Notes: generated by a model from the letters alone, not told the origin. A DNA stretch of 46,670 nucleotides from Prochlorococcus sp. AG-402-I20 (GCA_003216975.1 QCHY01000013.1:1-46670), one strand, 5' to 3'. Counted from the first letter of the stretch, positions 1 through 8,189 are shown. Numbers and translations are program-made.

Positions 1-1
1 C

Positions 2-115
2 TATTGGTTAGGACAACTCACTAATGGAATAGAAACTAGATATGAGGTTCTTCTTGGATTCTCGGAATCAGCTGAGAACAAAGCGCTCTTTACAGAGATG
101 ACAGGATTTGCATAA
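2..115 (+). CDS. C-terminal end of a DUF4214 protein (cut by window edge)
   Basis: The first 37 codons are open from base 2 and end at TAA 113-115. The peptide carries the WLGQL...ENKALFTEMTGF ending found on the three large DUF4214 proteins further right, so this is the tail of another member of that family. DUF4214 is a domain of unknown function common in secreted or surface proteins of marine picocyanobacteria. Nothing can be said about the N-terminal part. Bases 16-99 recur with one mismatch at 3573-3656. Confidence 0.8.
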   Translation, partial: YWLGQLTNGIETRYEVLLGFSESAENKALFTEMTGFA

Positions 116-220
116 ATCAATACCTCTTTTATCACGCTAAACATCACATAACCTATTCAAATTATATGCTTATTGAATCAAGTTGATTATCATTAATTAC
201 ATAATGAGCAAACTTTCAAA

Positions 221-433
221 ATGAATATCAATACCATCTTCCTTTTTCTTTTAGTAATAGCTGCTTATTTAAATTTATATTTAACGTTTACCAAACAAAA
301 ACAGAGAAAAAAAACAAAATTACCCATATCATCTAAGGAGTGGAGAGAAAAAGTAGAAGACGATAACTTTCAATCATGGCTTTCTAATAGAGAGAGATTA
401 AAAGATAGAAGGAAAGGAGATCTTAATAACTAA
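221..433 (+). CDS. Small single-pass membrane protein, unknown function
   Basis: A 70-residue protein starting at ATG 221. Residues 4-23 form a hydrophobic helix, followed by a strongly basic stretch (KQKQRKKTK) and a charged tail rich in K, R, E and D. This predicts an N-anchored protein with a cytoplasmic tail by the positive-inside rule. No family was recognised. It stands alone between a DUF4214 remnant and a gene on the other strand, in AT-rich spacer DNA. Confidence 0.5.
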   Translation: MNINTIFLFLLVIAAYLNLYLTFTKQKQRKKTKLPISSKEWREKVEDDNFQSWLSNRERLKDRRKGDLNN

Positions 434-660
434 TCTTTAGATTTGTCCAAATCTCATAAATTAATCCTTTGAAAAAATTCTCTAAATTCATTGAGTATCC
501 CTGGCTGAGCTTAAGTATCCAAACTATTTACCTATAAATTACTAAAGTGATAGAATCAACTACAATTTATTAATATATAAATTATGAATTATTTTTATTC
601 TTTAGAGATGTGGGTAGGACAAATATTAGATATTCTAACTAATTGAAATTAATTATCACG

Positions 661-969
661 TTAACAAGATGTACCAGTAAAGCAAAATCCATTTTTAATA
701 CAAAAATTATAAGCAAATATTTTTAATGATTCAGGCATATCTTGCCATTGCATTTCTTCAAGTTTGTTTAATTGATCTGAACTTAAACTCTCTTGAACTT
801 CATATGCCTCCATCATTTTTGACCAACTTGAAGTATAAGTATCAAGATAAAAAGCTTTCTGATGCTGATTAAAAAAGTTTATTATATCTTCATTAGTAAC
901 TACTTCTCTCGATAGTTTCTTATAGTGTTCAAATTCTGAGGACCAATCTGGAGTTAAGTTTTCAGACAT
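661..969 (-). CDS. Hypothetical protein with cysteine-rich C-terminus
   Basis: The ATG at 969 gives a 102-residue protein (MSENLTPDW...). An upstream in-frame TTG at 978 would add three residues and is less likely. The body is acidic and probably helical, with no signal peptide. The last 15 residues, NFCIKNGFCFTGTSC, hold three Cys plus Thr and Ser. That is reminiscent of a modified-peptide core, but there is no Nif11-like leader, no double-Gly cleavage site and no modifying enzyme nearby. Function unknown. Confidence 0.5.
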   Translation of the reverse strand: MSENLTPDWSSEFEHYKKLSREVVTNEDIINFFNQHQKAFYLDTYTSSWSKMMEAYEVQESLSSDQLNKLEEMQWQDMPESLKIFAYNFCIKNGFCFTGTSC

Positions 970-1322
970 TAATAACAATATTTAATTCATCATTATAATT
1001 TACAGGGTGCCTAATAATAAATGGAATGACCAAATGAACATAATGATTTAATTGAAAATTCAACCTGTGCCATAAACACAATACTTAAGATAACAATCGC
1101 AAAATATTGCAGGACTTATTCTCAGCTCAAATTCAAATTCCAGAAAAATTAGCTCTACAAGACTTTGGGCATATCTAGGCAATACAGATGAGTGTAGTAA
1201 CTCATTTATTAACTACTCACATAACCATTCCGATGCGTGCAATGCGTAAGAGCAGCCACCTTTAGATTAGTTGAAATAAATTATTTATATTACGATATGA
1301 ACACCGAGTTATTCATTACCCT
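970..1322. other. Intergenic, no gene seen
   Basis: About 350 bases between divergent genes. No open frame of useful length, clear hairpin or repeat was seen. It must carry the promoters of both neighbours, but no convincing -35/-10 pair stands out. Confidence 0.5.
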
Positions 1323-1853
1323 ATGCAACTGAAAAGTTTAGAGGGATGTCGATTAACTATTGGTTCATATCCACCATTTAACTACAATGCTTCTGGGGGA
1401 GGAGGCAAAGCGACATTATTGCCAAGTTCGAACAATAATCTCCTGCACATAAGTTTTTCATCTGAAACATTTTCAATTCCTTCTCTTACGTCAAGAACAA
1501 CAAAATTTTTATCTCTTCCATTACCTCCAGGTTTAAAGATCGAAATGTCTATGGATAAGCTAGAAGGAACTATTGATAAAAATTCTGGAGAGACATTACT
1601 GAGATTTGATTCCAAATTTTATTTTAGCATTGGAGCTATACTTAAATTTCCTGAGTTGATGGTTAAAACCATGCTCAAAACAGGAAAAATAAAAAGTAAG
1701 TTACATGAAGGAGAAGGTCTTGCTCTTCAAAAAAATGGCAGAGCAAAGCTAGTAGGCATTTCCATAATCCCGAAAACTGGTAATAAAATCTTAGATACCT
1801 TTCTGGGACTTCCTAATGAAGCATTAGCAGAACTACAATGCGAAATTAAATAA
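1323..1853 (+). CDS. Conserved-looking hypothetical protein, 176 aa
   Basis: Starts at ATG 1323. The sequence has a Gly run (SGGGGKA, about residues 24-30) and alternating polar/hydrophobic stretches suggesting a beta-rich fold, with no signal peptide or membrane helix. Phrases such as LPLPPGLKIEM and DTFLGLPNEALAELQ look like those of a conserved cyanobacterial protein, but no named family was recognised. It is monocistronic and balanced in composition, so it is probably a genuine gene. Confidence 0.65.
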   Translation: MQLKSLEGCRLTIGSYPPFNYNASGGGGKATLLPSSNNNLLHISFSSETFSIPSLTSRTTKFLSLPLPPGLKIEMSMDKLEGTIDKNSGETLLRFDSKFYFSIGAILKFPELMVKTMLKTGKIKSKLHEGEGLALQKNGRAKLVGISIIPKTGNKILDTFLGLPNEALAELQCEIK

Positions 1854-1904
1854 TCAAGTTGATTTACTAAATATCTCCTATTCCTAATCCAATAAATATT
1901 TTTC

Positions 1905-2114
1905 TTATCTTATAAATAATTCGCGTTCGGCATCTTCAAAATCCTCTACTAAAATTTTTTCTAGTATGTATAAATACCAAAACAGAAACAAATTACTTAT
2001 CGCAACGCATAACAAACTTTTCAGCAGCAAATAAATAAGAAAGAGTAATGCTGATGAAACATTTAGAAAAACAAGCAAACTACTAAAGTCTATGGATGAT
2101 TCATCCGGAAACAT
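1905..2114 (-). CDS. Possible small membrane protein
   Basis: A 69-residue frame from ATG at 2114. Residues 12-52 are almost continuously hydrophobic (two possible helices), and the tail is acidic. It faces the gene at 1323-1853 tail to tail. There is no family match and no clear ribosome site. AT-rich DNA yields such Leu/Phe/Ile-rich frames by chance, so this is a weak call. Confidence 0.3.
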   Translation of the reverse strand: MFPDESSIDFSSLLVFLNVSSALLFLIYLLLKSLLCVAISNLFLFWYLYILEKILVEDFEDAERELFIR

Positions 2115-2341
2115 TTACAAGCTTGATTGAATTTGTTAAAAATCATCTAGCTAATCGAATTTCTGTGTCATTATCAAACGCCGTATCCCCGATATCACGA
2201 GGGTCCAAATATTTAAAGCTATCTAAGTCAAATAGCAGAATATCTCTCAAGTAAATCAATTTTTAAGAAAATAGATTTCTTTCAATAAATAAAAGCAATT
2301 ACTACATCCCCTGATCCAATACACCTACCACTCAATAACGA

Positions 2342-2677
2342 ATGACAACTGATCTACCCATTATTCCTTCGTCAAAATCAAAAAAGAAAAAACTAGCAGA
2401 TAGTAGAATTCCTAAATGGACTCTTTTTTCGCTATGTTTTATAACTACTTTAGTAGTCGTTAGTCTCATTAAAGCATATCTTCCATTACTTGTATCTGCA
2501 CTTGCGATGCTTTTTGTATGGAGTCAAATGACCAAGCCAATAGCAGAAATAGAAACCAAGGCTACAAACGATAACAGTAACCAGTTAAATCTATTCCATA
2601 AACAATACAAAATTGGACGGAAGTATTCTAAGGTAAAAAAAGTATTACATGAAAAAGAAGACCCAAAAGTTGCATAA
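2342..2677 (+). CDS. Small membrane protein, unknown function
   Basis: A 111-residue protein from ATG 2342. A basic segment (SKSKKKKL, residues 11-18) precedes a long hydrophobic region (about 27-60) that could form two close helices, followed by a charged cytoplasmic-type tail. No family was recognised. The layout of basic N-terminus, hydrophobic core and polar C-terminus supports a real inner- or thylakoid-membrane protein. Confidence 0.55.
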   Translation: MTTDLPIIPSSKSKKKKLADSRIPKWTLFSLCFITTLVVVSLIKAYLPLLVSALAMLFVWSQMTKPIAEIETKATNDNSNQLNLFHKQYKIGRKYSKVKKVLHEKEDPKVA

Positions 2678-2720
2678 TAATTTCTATAAAAAGTTTAAGT
2701 AAGCCATAACTTTGACTCTG

Positions 2721-2867
2721 ATGAATACTATGCAAAAACTGATGATAGTTTTGGATAATCCATGGTGTAAGGAAGCCACCCTTAGAGTCTTTGTTTCTGA
2801 GTGTATAAAGGAAATTGACAAGCTATACAGACATGTAAAACTTGATTCATATAATCTCAGCGTATGA
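2721..2867 (+). CDS. Short hypothetical protein, 48 aa
   Basis: An open frame from ATG 2721 to TGA 2865-2867 encoding MNTMQKLMIVLDNPWCKEA... and ending in LDSYNLSV. The mix of charged and hydrophobic residues is protein-like. It lies in the same orientation as, and just upstream of, another short frame at 2940. No family was recognised. Confidence 0.4.
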   Translation: MNTMQKLMIVLDNPWCKEATLRVFVSECIKEIDKLYRHVKLDSYNLSV

Positions 2868-2939
2868 GGCTAAATGATTACCCTTTGCTGTTTGCTCTGC
2901 TTGCAAATCATTATCATCACAGCCACGAGATTTAACTAA

Positions 2940-3086
2940 ATGACAAATTTGGAAAAAGCACGTCTTGAACTCACCGAATCACAACTACTTAGCATTAAAG
3001 ATCGAATTAAAACCTGGAGTACAAAGGAACAAGTAATAGACATAATGAGATTTCGATATGGTCGACTGAAAGATCCAGCCGCTTAA
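2940..3086 (+). CDS. Short hypothetical protein, 48 aa
   Basis: ATG at 2940, TAA at 3084-3086. The peptide begins MTNLEKARLELTESQLLS and ends RFRYGRLKDPAA. It is amphipathic and highly charged, consistent with a helical hairpin of a small soluble protein. The composition is clearly protein-like for such a short frame. No family was recognised. Confidence 0.5.
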   Translation: MTNLEKARLELTESQLLSIKDRIKTWSTKEQVIDIMRFRYGRLKDPAA

Positions 3087-3282
3087 AAAGGTTTGCCAGC
3101 AATCATCTACTCAATGCTCAATATAGGTACTTTTTTAGGCAATTTATTAGCAAATGGAAACTCCCTAAATCATTAATATTGTGGAGCCAAAGAGCGTATA
3201 AAAAAAGCAGCAAATTAGCACCTTCTACCTCTTGCAATCATTGTCTACATAAGTAAAGCTTAATTTATCATTATAAATTCAA

Positions 3283-3492
3283 ATGCCTTTAGAATTCTAC
3301 GTGTTAATGATTCCATTCTGCGTTATTCCTGTATTTCTAGTCTCGCTAGATTACTTAAATAAAAGTGATGAAATCAAGCGCAAAAATAGTAACGTAATTG
3401 ACTTTGATAAATTCGTAAAGCGTAAAAAAGAAGGAGATACAGTAGATAGTGATATCGCGCAACTATTAGATATTGATAAAATTGCGGCATAA
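3283..3492 (+). CDS. Small membrane-anchored protein, unknown function
   Basis: A 69-residue protein from ATG 3283. Residues 4-24 form one transmembrane helix. The remainder is charged (KRKKEGDTVDSDIAQLL). It resembles in layout the proteins at 221 and 2342: an N-terminal anchor with a polar tail. No family recognised. Confidence 0.5.
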   Translation: MPLEFYVLMIPFCVIPVFLVSLDYLNKSDEIKRKNSNVIDFDKFVKRKKEGDTVDSDIAQLLDIDKIAA

Positions 3493-3572
3493 GTCTCTCC
3501 TCCTAGTTCGTGATTATTTTTTCAAAATCGCTAATTTCAATACATCCTCAACCCTTACACCCTCATTCAACC

Positions 3573-3672
3573 ACTCACTAATGGAATAGAAACTAGATAT
3601 GAGGTTCTTCTTGGATTCTCAGAATCAGCTGAGAACAAAGCGCTCTTTACAGAGATAGCAGGACTTGGTTAA
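3573..3672 (+). pseudogene. Remnant of a DUF4214 gene 3' end
   Basis: The stretch from 3573 reads TNGIETRYEVLLGFSESAENKALF... and ends at TAA 3670-3672. It matches bases 16-99 of the window with a single mismatch (64 versus 3621), then diverges slightly over the last codons. No upstream DUF4214 coding sequence is attached, so only the last 32 codons or so survive. The near-identity of the two remnants points to a recent duplication or gene conversion. Confidence 0.85.
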
Positions 3673-3779
3673 GCATAGGAAGCCTTAGCCCTAACATAAA
3701 GAGATAATAAGTTTTCTTTATCTATACTTGTAGTCAAATATCTCATTCGTTTTAGTGGCATAGAACAATATATTAATGA

Positions 3780-3992
3780 ATGGCTTCTGCTAACCAAATC
3801 AAATCCCTAATTGAAAAAGTAGACAAGAACCCAGAATATAAAATTAACGAACAAGAGGCTAAGGGTTTCTTATCAGAAATCAAGCGAATCACGCAAGAAG
3901 ATACAATCGATATGCCACCATTAGTTGTGATAATAATGGCTTATATAAATATGATTTTCCCAGAACTAGATGAAGTAAAGGTTCACAATTAA
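3780..3992 (+). CDS. Hypothetical protein, 70 aa
   Basis: Starts at ATG 3780. The N-terminal half (MASANQIKSLIEKVDKNPEY...) is a charged amphipathic helix. The C-terminal half has a moderately hydrophobic stretch (PPLVVIIMAYINMIFP) that may be a buried helix or membrane contact. No family was recognised. It stands alone. Confidence 0.5.
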   Translation: MASANQIKSLIEKVDKNPEYKINEQEAKGFLSEIKRITQEDTIDMPPLVVIIMAYINMIFPELDEVKVHN

Positions 3993-4336
3993 TCATCTCT
4001 TACTTTATTAATCCAATAAGGCATCAAGGTTTTTTCCTTCTTCGCTGAATCATTTAGATAATTAGATGTACCTTTTACAAAAATGGATCCTAATTTTTCT
4101 GACAAAAATTTCTAAAGCCTTATGAGATTTAGTACGATGATTCAATAAGCTCAATGGTTTAACACAAAGCTAAAAAATAAGTAAATATTATTTATAGTAT
4201 TATTGTCATCAGATAAACACTCTTTTATTGCCACTAAAATCAACTATTATATCAAGCTTAATAGTCATAATTGTACAATCGAAATTAATTTATTACAGAA
4301 ACTTTAAAAGCATATTATTAATAAATTAAACGAAAA
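3993..4336. other. Intergenic, no gene seen
   Basis: About 340 very AT-rich bases between convergent genes. No open frame of note and no strong terminator hairpin was found. Confidence 0.5.
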
Positions 4337-5047
4337 TTAATTAGAGATGTTGACTGGTATTGGGTTATCAATTTTTACTGTTGTATTATTAACTGATGGA
4401 TCAACACAATTTGATCTATAAGTAAAAGAATCGTCAAAAAACGATTGAGATGAAGCAGGTGTAACTCGAATATCACTGACCACATTCCTTTTCAAACTTA
4501 AGTCTCCAGATGGTCGTAGTAGATATTTTGTAGCTGTATCTGATCCTGAGAAGCTATCTTTTCCAGTTAAGATACAATTAGTAGTTGGACCAGATTGGTC
4601 ATGATTCGCAGAGAGACCTGATAAAAGCTCTAATGAACTTAAAAAACTTTGAGCAGACTTAAAATTATAAAAACCTATTTCATTGAATTTTCGTTTACCT
4701 TCGCTGTTAAATGATTTGATTAAAAACCTATAATCTTCATTTTTATTATTAAATAAAAGCCCACCTCTATTAGTGGCATTGGTTAATGTCCATCCAATAA
4801 TCCGATCAGAACTAATTCGCGTGCCTTCACTAGTTACTATAGTTTCACCGTTAATTCCAATAACACAAGAAGAAGTTCTGCCACAAGTTCCCTTTAACTT
4901 TAAAAACTCGTCTGAATCCAAAGCATTAGAATTAATAATTTTGGCATGTTGATCTGCTAAAAAACCAGGTTCAATAGTATTGGCATTTACTATTGCAAAT
5001 AGTTGGACAGGCAACAAAGTTGCAATAGCAATACCAACGGACTTCAT
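4337..5047 (-). CDS. Secreted protein of unknown function, 236 aa
   Basis: Starts at ATG 5047. Residues 1-22 look like a Sec signal peptide (MKSVGIAIATLLPVQLFAIV, possible cleavage after ANA or NAN). The mature part has Cys in CGRTSSC and two more further on, compatible with periplasmic disulfides. It is Ser-, Thr- and Asn-rich, and probably beta-rich. No family was recognised. It is monocistronic, with a 611-base spacer on its upstream side. Confidence 0.6.
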   Translation of the reverse strand: MKSVGIAIATLLPVQLFAIVNANTIEPGFLADQHAKIINSNALDSDEFLKLKGTCGRTSSCVIGINGETIVTSEGTRISSDRIIGWTLTNATNRGGLLFNNKNEDYRFLIKSFNSEGKRKFNEIGFYNFKSAQSFLSSLELLSGLSANHDQSGPTTNCILTGKDSFSGSDTATKYLLRPSGDLSLKRNVVSDIRVTPASSQSFFDDSFTYRSNCVDPSVNNTTVKIDNPIPVNISN

Positions 5048-5305
5048 AAGTAACTAACTAATTAGATATATATTATATAATTTCTAGTTGAGTATCTACT
5101 ACCGTTGACCAAAAAAAATTAAGAAATCATCGCTTGCGATGATTGAAAGTGATAACACGCTGAAGCATATCTTCTTCATCTCGCTGAAGAGAGAGGAATG
5201 AAGAACCAAGAGAAAAAATTATTTAATTACTCACTTACTTACTTAATCGACCTCACAGCGTACTCCAAGTCTGAGATAACTATAAGTTTCAATAGGCAAT
5301 AATCA

Positions 5306-5335
5306 ATATCAATCTACTTGATAGTAGGTTGATAT
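5306..5335 (+). repeat. 13-bp stem-loop
   Basis: ATATCAATCTACT, loop TGAT, AGTAGGTTGATAT. The arms are complementary over 13 bp with one G-U wobble. No T-run follows, so it is not a standard intrinsic terminator. It lies in a spacer between divergent genes and could be an operator or an RNA element. Confidence 0.6.
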
Positions 5336-5537
5336 CAAACAATTACAGATACAATAAAAGAAATTCATCATAGGTGATTATGATCAAGAGTATCTTCCTA
5401 GAAGCACAAAATATCTATAACTCAAACAAATCCAGATCGATTGATATGACAGTTTAAAGCCTATCAAAACAAATCACACTCAAAGAATGAGTCAATAAAA
5501 TCATATGTCTATAGTTTTCTTTGATTCGAATAAAGCA

Positions 5538-5583
5538 AATCATCACACTCTCAAGTTGTTTAGGCAGTATTAATACATATTGA
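5538..5583 (-). pseudogene. Decayed copy of the argJ 3' end
   Basis: Read on the minus strand this begins CAATATGT, ends ACAACTTGA, and continues with AGAGTGTGAT. The intact argJ end at 19238-19283 reads CAATATGT...ACAACTTGA then AAGTGTGAT. The two share the final TT-stop codons, the QYV codons and about 10 bases beyond the stop, with a short deletion and several changes between. It is in the same orientation as argJ. Confidence 0.5.
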
Positions 5584-5658
5584 AATTAAATAGTTAAGTA
5601 AAGAAGTCTAGCCATATTTTTAAGAGGTAGTTTTAATATATAGAGTTATAGATTTTAA

Positions 5659-6249
5659 ATGTCCCCTGGAATCACTAAGCTTCAGTTGACAGACGCTAGT
5701 ACAATTTCAATTCCTACAGATACAATATTAATACTATTTCTACTAATTGTCTTTCTTTTAATAGGTTATTTCTTTCACAATATCCAACACAATCAAACAA
5801 ATAAATTTTTGGAAAAAGTAGACGATACGTCACATCTGGAATTAGTCAAAGAAAAGCTAGAAGATCAATCAACTCTAGAAACAGCAAAAGTTAATCACGA
5901 AAAATTAGAAAAGTTAAATAATAAACAACTAAATTTGTTATCACCTTCGAAAGCTTGGGGGATTGGTAGTTTGGCTGTTTTAGCCTTAGGAGGATCCAGT
6001 CTTTTCAGGATTCAATCTATCCAAAATTCATATCCAGAAGCGAACACTAGTCAGATCAATATCAAGAGAGAAGATCAATCGGCAAAACCTTTATTATCAA
6101 TAGCTAAAATAAAATCATCTAATCAATCTCAAACTAAAATCAAAAAGATTAGTTATATTAATCCCTTATTATCATCTAATAATAGTTCCAAAAATAATAA
6201 TTTTTTAGGGGTTAGAAAAAGAAAAACAGAAGATTTTTTCTCTTTCTAA
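5659..6249 (+). CDS. Membrane protein with two helices, unknown function
   Basis: A 196-residue protein from ATG 5659. A hydrophobic helix lies at residues 20-41 (ILILFLLIVFLLIGYFF) and a shorter one at about 99-113 (WGIGSLAVLALGG). A charged, probably coiled-coil segment rich in E, K and L (about 50-92) separates them. The C-terminal third is Ser-, Asn- and Lys-rich and probably disordered. No family was recognised. Confidence 0.5.
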   Translation: MSPGITKLQLTDASTISIPTDTILILFLLIVFLLIGYFFHNIQHNQTNKFLEKVDDTSHLELVKEKLEDQSTLETAKVNHEKLEKLNNKQLNLLSPSKAWGIGSLAVLALGGSSLFRIQSIQNSYPEANTSQINIKREDQSAKPLLSIAKIKSSNQSQTKIKKISYINPLLSSNNSSKNNNFLGVRKRKTEDFFSF

Positions 6250-6310
6250 GGCGTAGTAATTTTTTATAGAGGATTGAAAAAGATAATCACCTAAAAATTA
6301 ACAAATAAAT

Positions 6311-6335
6311 AGGGGTTGAAAACATTTTATCCTGT
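6311..6335. repeat. Degenerate copy of the GGGG-TGAAAACATTTT hairpin repeat
   Basis: AGGGGTTGAAAACATTTTATCCT shares the core GAAAACATTTT and the left arm with the hairpins at 14554, 17157 and 19116. The right arm is decayed, so the stem is weak. It lies downstream of the 196-residue membrane protein gene. Confidence 0.5.
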
Positions 6336-6420
6336 ACACAATCAACTACCCCCTCAAGCTTTAAAATTACAAGGTTGATAAGTCTTCAAATAGCACTAGG
6401 AACGGCATAAAGGTCAGCCA

Positions 6421-6470
6421 GCAGAAGAAAGCTTGAGATAGATTGGATCAAGTTTGTTTCACAATCAGAA
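6421..6470 (+). repeat. Dispersed 50-nt repeat, copy 1
   Basis: GCAGAAGAAAGCTTGAGATA and the following 30 bases match 10686-10735 with about 8 differences in 50, and weaker similarity extends some 10 bases to the left. Here the copy abuts the ATG of the SNase gene; the other copy lies about 85 bases upstream of the barrel-like gene at 10820. Both could be leader or promoter regions of common origin. Confidence 0.6.
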
Positions 6471-6943
6471 TGTCAAAGAACAAACTGAACTCCGAGCAAC
6501 GATTCATTAGGAATATCCTTATTGGATTTTTCTCAGCGTTATTTATTGTCTTTATATTTGCGATGCTTGCACTCTTCCAGACACTAACTACTTATCCAAG
6601 CGCTTCTGATATGCCAACAGTCACCATACAAAACTGCTACGACGGGGATACTTGTACAACTAGCGAAGGAGAAAAGATCAGACTTGCTTGTATTGATACT
6701 CCTGAATTGAGAGGTAAGAAAGCTGATCACATTCCTGCGAAAGCAGCAAGAGATTATTTAAATGATTTAGTTGCTGAATCAAAAGTAAACATTCGACGTA
6801 TCGCCGAAGATCGATACGGAAGAACAGTCGCTGAGATATCAAAAGGTCCTATCAATATTCAAGAACACCTAGTTGAAAAAGGCTTTGCAAGGATCTATGA
6901 AAGATATTCAAGTCAATGTGAGTGGAGTAAGAATCAAGTATGA
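6470..6943 (+). CDS. Membrane-anchored staphylococcal-nuclease-like protein (SNase domain)
   Basis: ATG 6470 gives 157 residues. A TTG nine codons upstream (6443) is open but lies in the dispersed repeat, so the ATG is preferred. Residues 14-39 form a membrane anchor, and the SNase domain runs from about 49 to the end. The catalytic residues are visible: the DGDT motif with D60, R71 and D76-T-P-E79 in RLACIDTPE, and R118 in DRYGRT. They match D21, R35, D40, E43 and R87 of staphylococcal nuclease, so it is probably an active Ca-dependent nuclease facing the periplasm or lumen. The C-terminal helix usual in the family is short. Its TGA overlaps the ATG of the next gene, so the two are probably translationally coupled. 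Confidence 0.85.
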   Translation: MSKNKLNSEQRFIRNILIGFFSALFIVFIFAMLALFQTLTTYPSASDMPTVTIQNCYDGDTCTTSEGEKIRLACIDTPELRGKKADHIPAKAARDYLNDLVAESKVNIRRIAEDRYGRTVAEISKGPINIQEHLVEKGFARIYERYSSQCEWSKNQV

Positions 6944-7557
6944 AACTCCGCAACACTGCGATTGCACTAGGAATTGGTGCTGCCACTGCTACTGGTTTAT
7001 CGCTGCTAAAAGTTAACAAGGATCTTGTTGTTGGATCAACTGCTGTCGTTATGGGTGCAGGGTTGATGATTGCTTTAAAAGAAAAGAACGATCTCAATTT
7101 AAAAGAAAGAAACTATGAATATTTTTTTAATAGAGCACAAGATAAATTAGAACTTGCAGATTATGAAGGGGCAATAATCGATTACAACAAAGCATTAGAA
7201 CTTTCACCTAAGGAGATTTGTCTTGTCTACTCAATGCGTGGAAATGCAAAACGTAATTTAGGTGATTTTGATGGCGCAATATCTGATCAAAATAAGGCAT
7301 TAGATTTTGATCCTTTATATGCCGATGGATATTTCAACAGAGGTATTGCCAAGTTTAAAAAGGGAGATTTTGATGATGCAATTCAAGACTATTCACAAGT
7401 TCTAAAAATTAACCCAAAAGATTCAGATGCATTTTTTAATCTTGCCAATGTAAAAAAAGAAATTGGAGATATACAAGGCGCATGCGAGGACTGGAGAAAA
7501 GCAGCAGATCTTGGGGATGATGATGCTACACAGTTCTTAAGGGAGCATTGCGAATGA
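6940..7557 (+). CDS. TPR-repeat protein with N-terminal hydrophobic segment
   Basis: A 205-residue protein whose ATG overlaps the SNase stop (ATGA). Residues 5-47 hold one or two hydrophobic stretches, so it is probably membrane-attached. From about residue 58 it has four tetratricopeptide repeats with the usual A/G/Y/P spacing (NRAQDKLELADYEGAI, MRGNAKRNLGDFDGAI, NRGIAKFKKGDFDDAI, NLANVKKEIGDIQGA), ending in a Sel1-like DWRKAADLGDDDA. TPRs are protein-binding scaffolds. The coupling suggests that it partners the SNase and the following membrane protein. Confidence 0.8.
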   Translation: MKLRNTAIALGIGAATATGLSLLKVNKDLVVGSTAVVMGAGLMIALKEKNDLNLKERNYEYFFNRAQDKLELADYEGAIIDYNKALELSPKEICLVYSMRGNAKRNLGDFDGAISDQNKALDFDPLYADGYFNRGIAKFKKGDFDDAIQDYSQVLKINPKDSDAFFNLANVKKEIGDIQGACEDWRKAADLGDDDATQFLREHCE

Positions 7558-7739
7558 CTCTCTTCCTTGCTGTCTTTATCCCAATAGCAATCTTGGGATT
7601 TCTCTATCTCTTCATCATTGAGAACAATGGTCTTCCAGATTGGATGGCAAGAGCATCTCGAAATAGCAGCTCGATTTGGACCTATGGAATTATCACAATC
7701 ACATCTCTCTCAATCATTAAATTCCTAGTGTCTCGTTGA
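7554..7739 (+). CDS. Small two-helix membrane protein, third gene of the SNase operon
   Basis: ATG 7554 overlaps the TGA of the TPR gene (AATGA). A TTG six bases earlier is also open but less likely. The 61 residues include hydrophobic helices at about 2-22 and 40-58, with a polar loop containing NNGLPDW between them. No family was recognised. The stop codon lies inside a small palindrome TGTCTC-GTT-GAGACA (7729-7743), with no following T-run. Confidence 0.6.
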   Translation: MTLFLAVFIPIAILGFLYLFIIENNGLPDWMARASRNSSSIWTYGIITITSLSIIKFLVSR

Positions 7740-7912
7740 GACAAAGCTTGACTTGCTTAATATTTAAAGCTAGTCATACCAACGCTAAACAGGAATTACA
7801 ACTTTTCAACAACGAGACAGCTGCGTCTGAGTCTGGAATCAAGTCATATATCGCAATAGAGAATGGAGAGAATTTCTAGCTGATCTGGTTTATTAGAAGT
7901 TGTTTAAAAATT

Positions 7913-8107
7913 TTGGCGAGAAGAATTCCTCTAAATTTTGGGAAATCTGAAGATCTTAAGTGTTTAGAGGGTATTGAGAATTTCGACATTCCAACTGCTG
8001 ATGGTTTAACAGAAGTTTGTTACGCAGCAAAAGTTGCTACTCAGTCATTTTTCATCCCATGGCGTGTTTATGTAGATGATTATGTATTTGCCATAGATGG
8101 ATCTTAA
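7913..8107 (+). CDS. Hypothetical protein, 64 aa, no ATG start
   Basis: The frame runs from TTG 7913 to TAA 8105-8107. No in-frame ATG or GTG lies nearby upstream. The peptide (LNFGKSEDLKCLEGIENF...YVDDYVFAIDGS) is balanced and protein-like, without a signal or membrane segment. It may be a small gene with a TTG start or the remnant of a longer gene whose start has decayed. No family was recognised. Confidence 0.4.
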   Translation: MARRIPLNFGKSEDLKCLEGIENFDIPTADGLTEVCYAAKVATQSFFIPWRVYVDDYVFAIDGS

Positions 8108-8189
8108 TCTGGTTATTACAACACAAATGATTCCGTTAAAAATCTCTCCAAAGTACTGAGAAACTACCAACTCCATTACCTGAATATAA

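Larger units (their letters stand above)
5048..5658. other. Long spacer with hairpins and an argJ 3'-end relic
   Basis: No convincing gene. The spacer holds a small palindrome at 5126-5143 (ATCATCGC/GCGATGAT), a 13-bp stem-loop at 5306-5335, and a stretch at about 5538-5583 resembling the last codons of argJ. A 22-codon frame (about 5504-5572) overlaps the relic and is not considered a gene. Confidence 0.5.

Noticed and set aside
661-969. Prochlorosin-type lanthipeptide precursor
   Set aside because: No Nif11-like leader, no double-Gly site and no LanM-type gene nearby. Kept only as a low-interest observation.
1221-1275. Possible tRNA-like sequence near 1240 and a similar stretch near 2765
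   Set aside because: No cloverleaf or T-loop GTTCRA could be folded; only a short shared run GCCACC.
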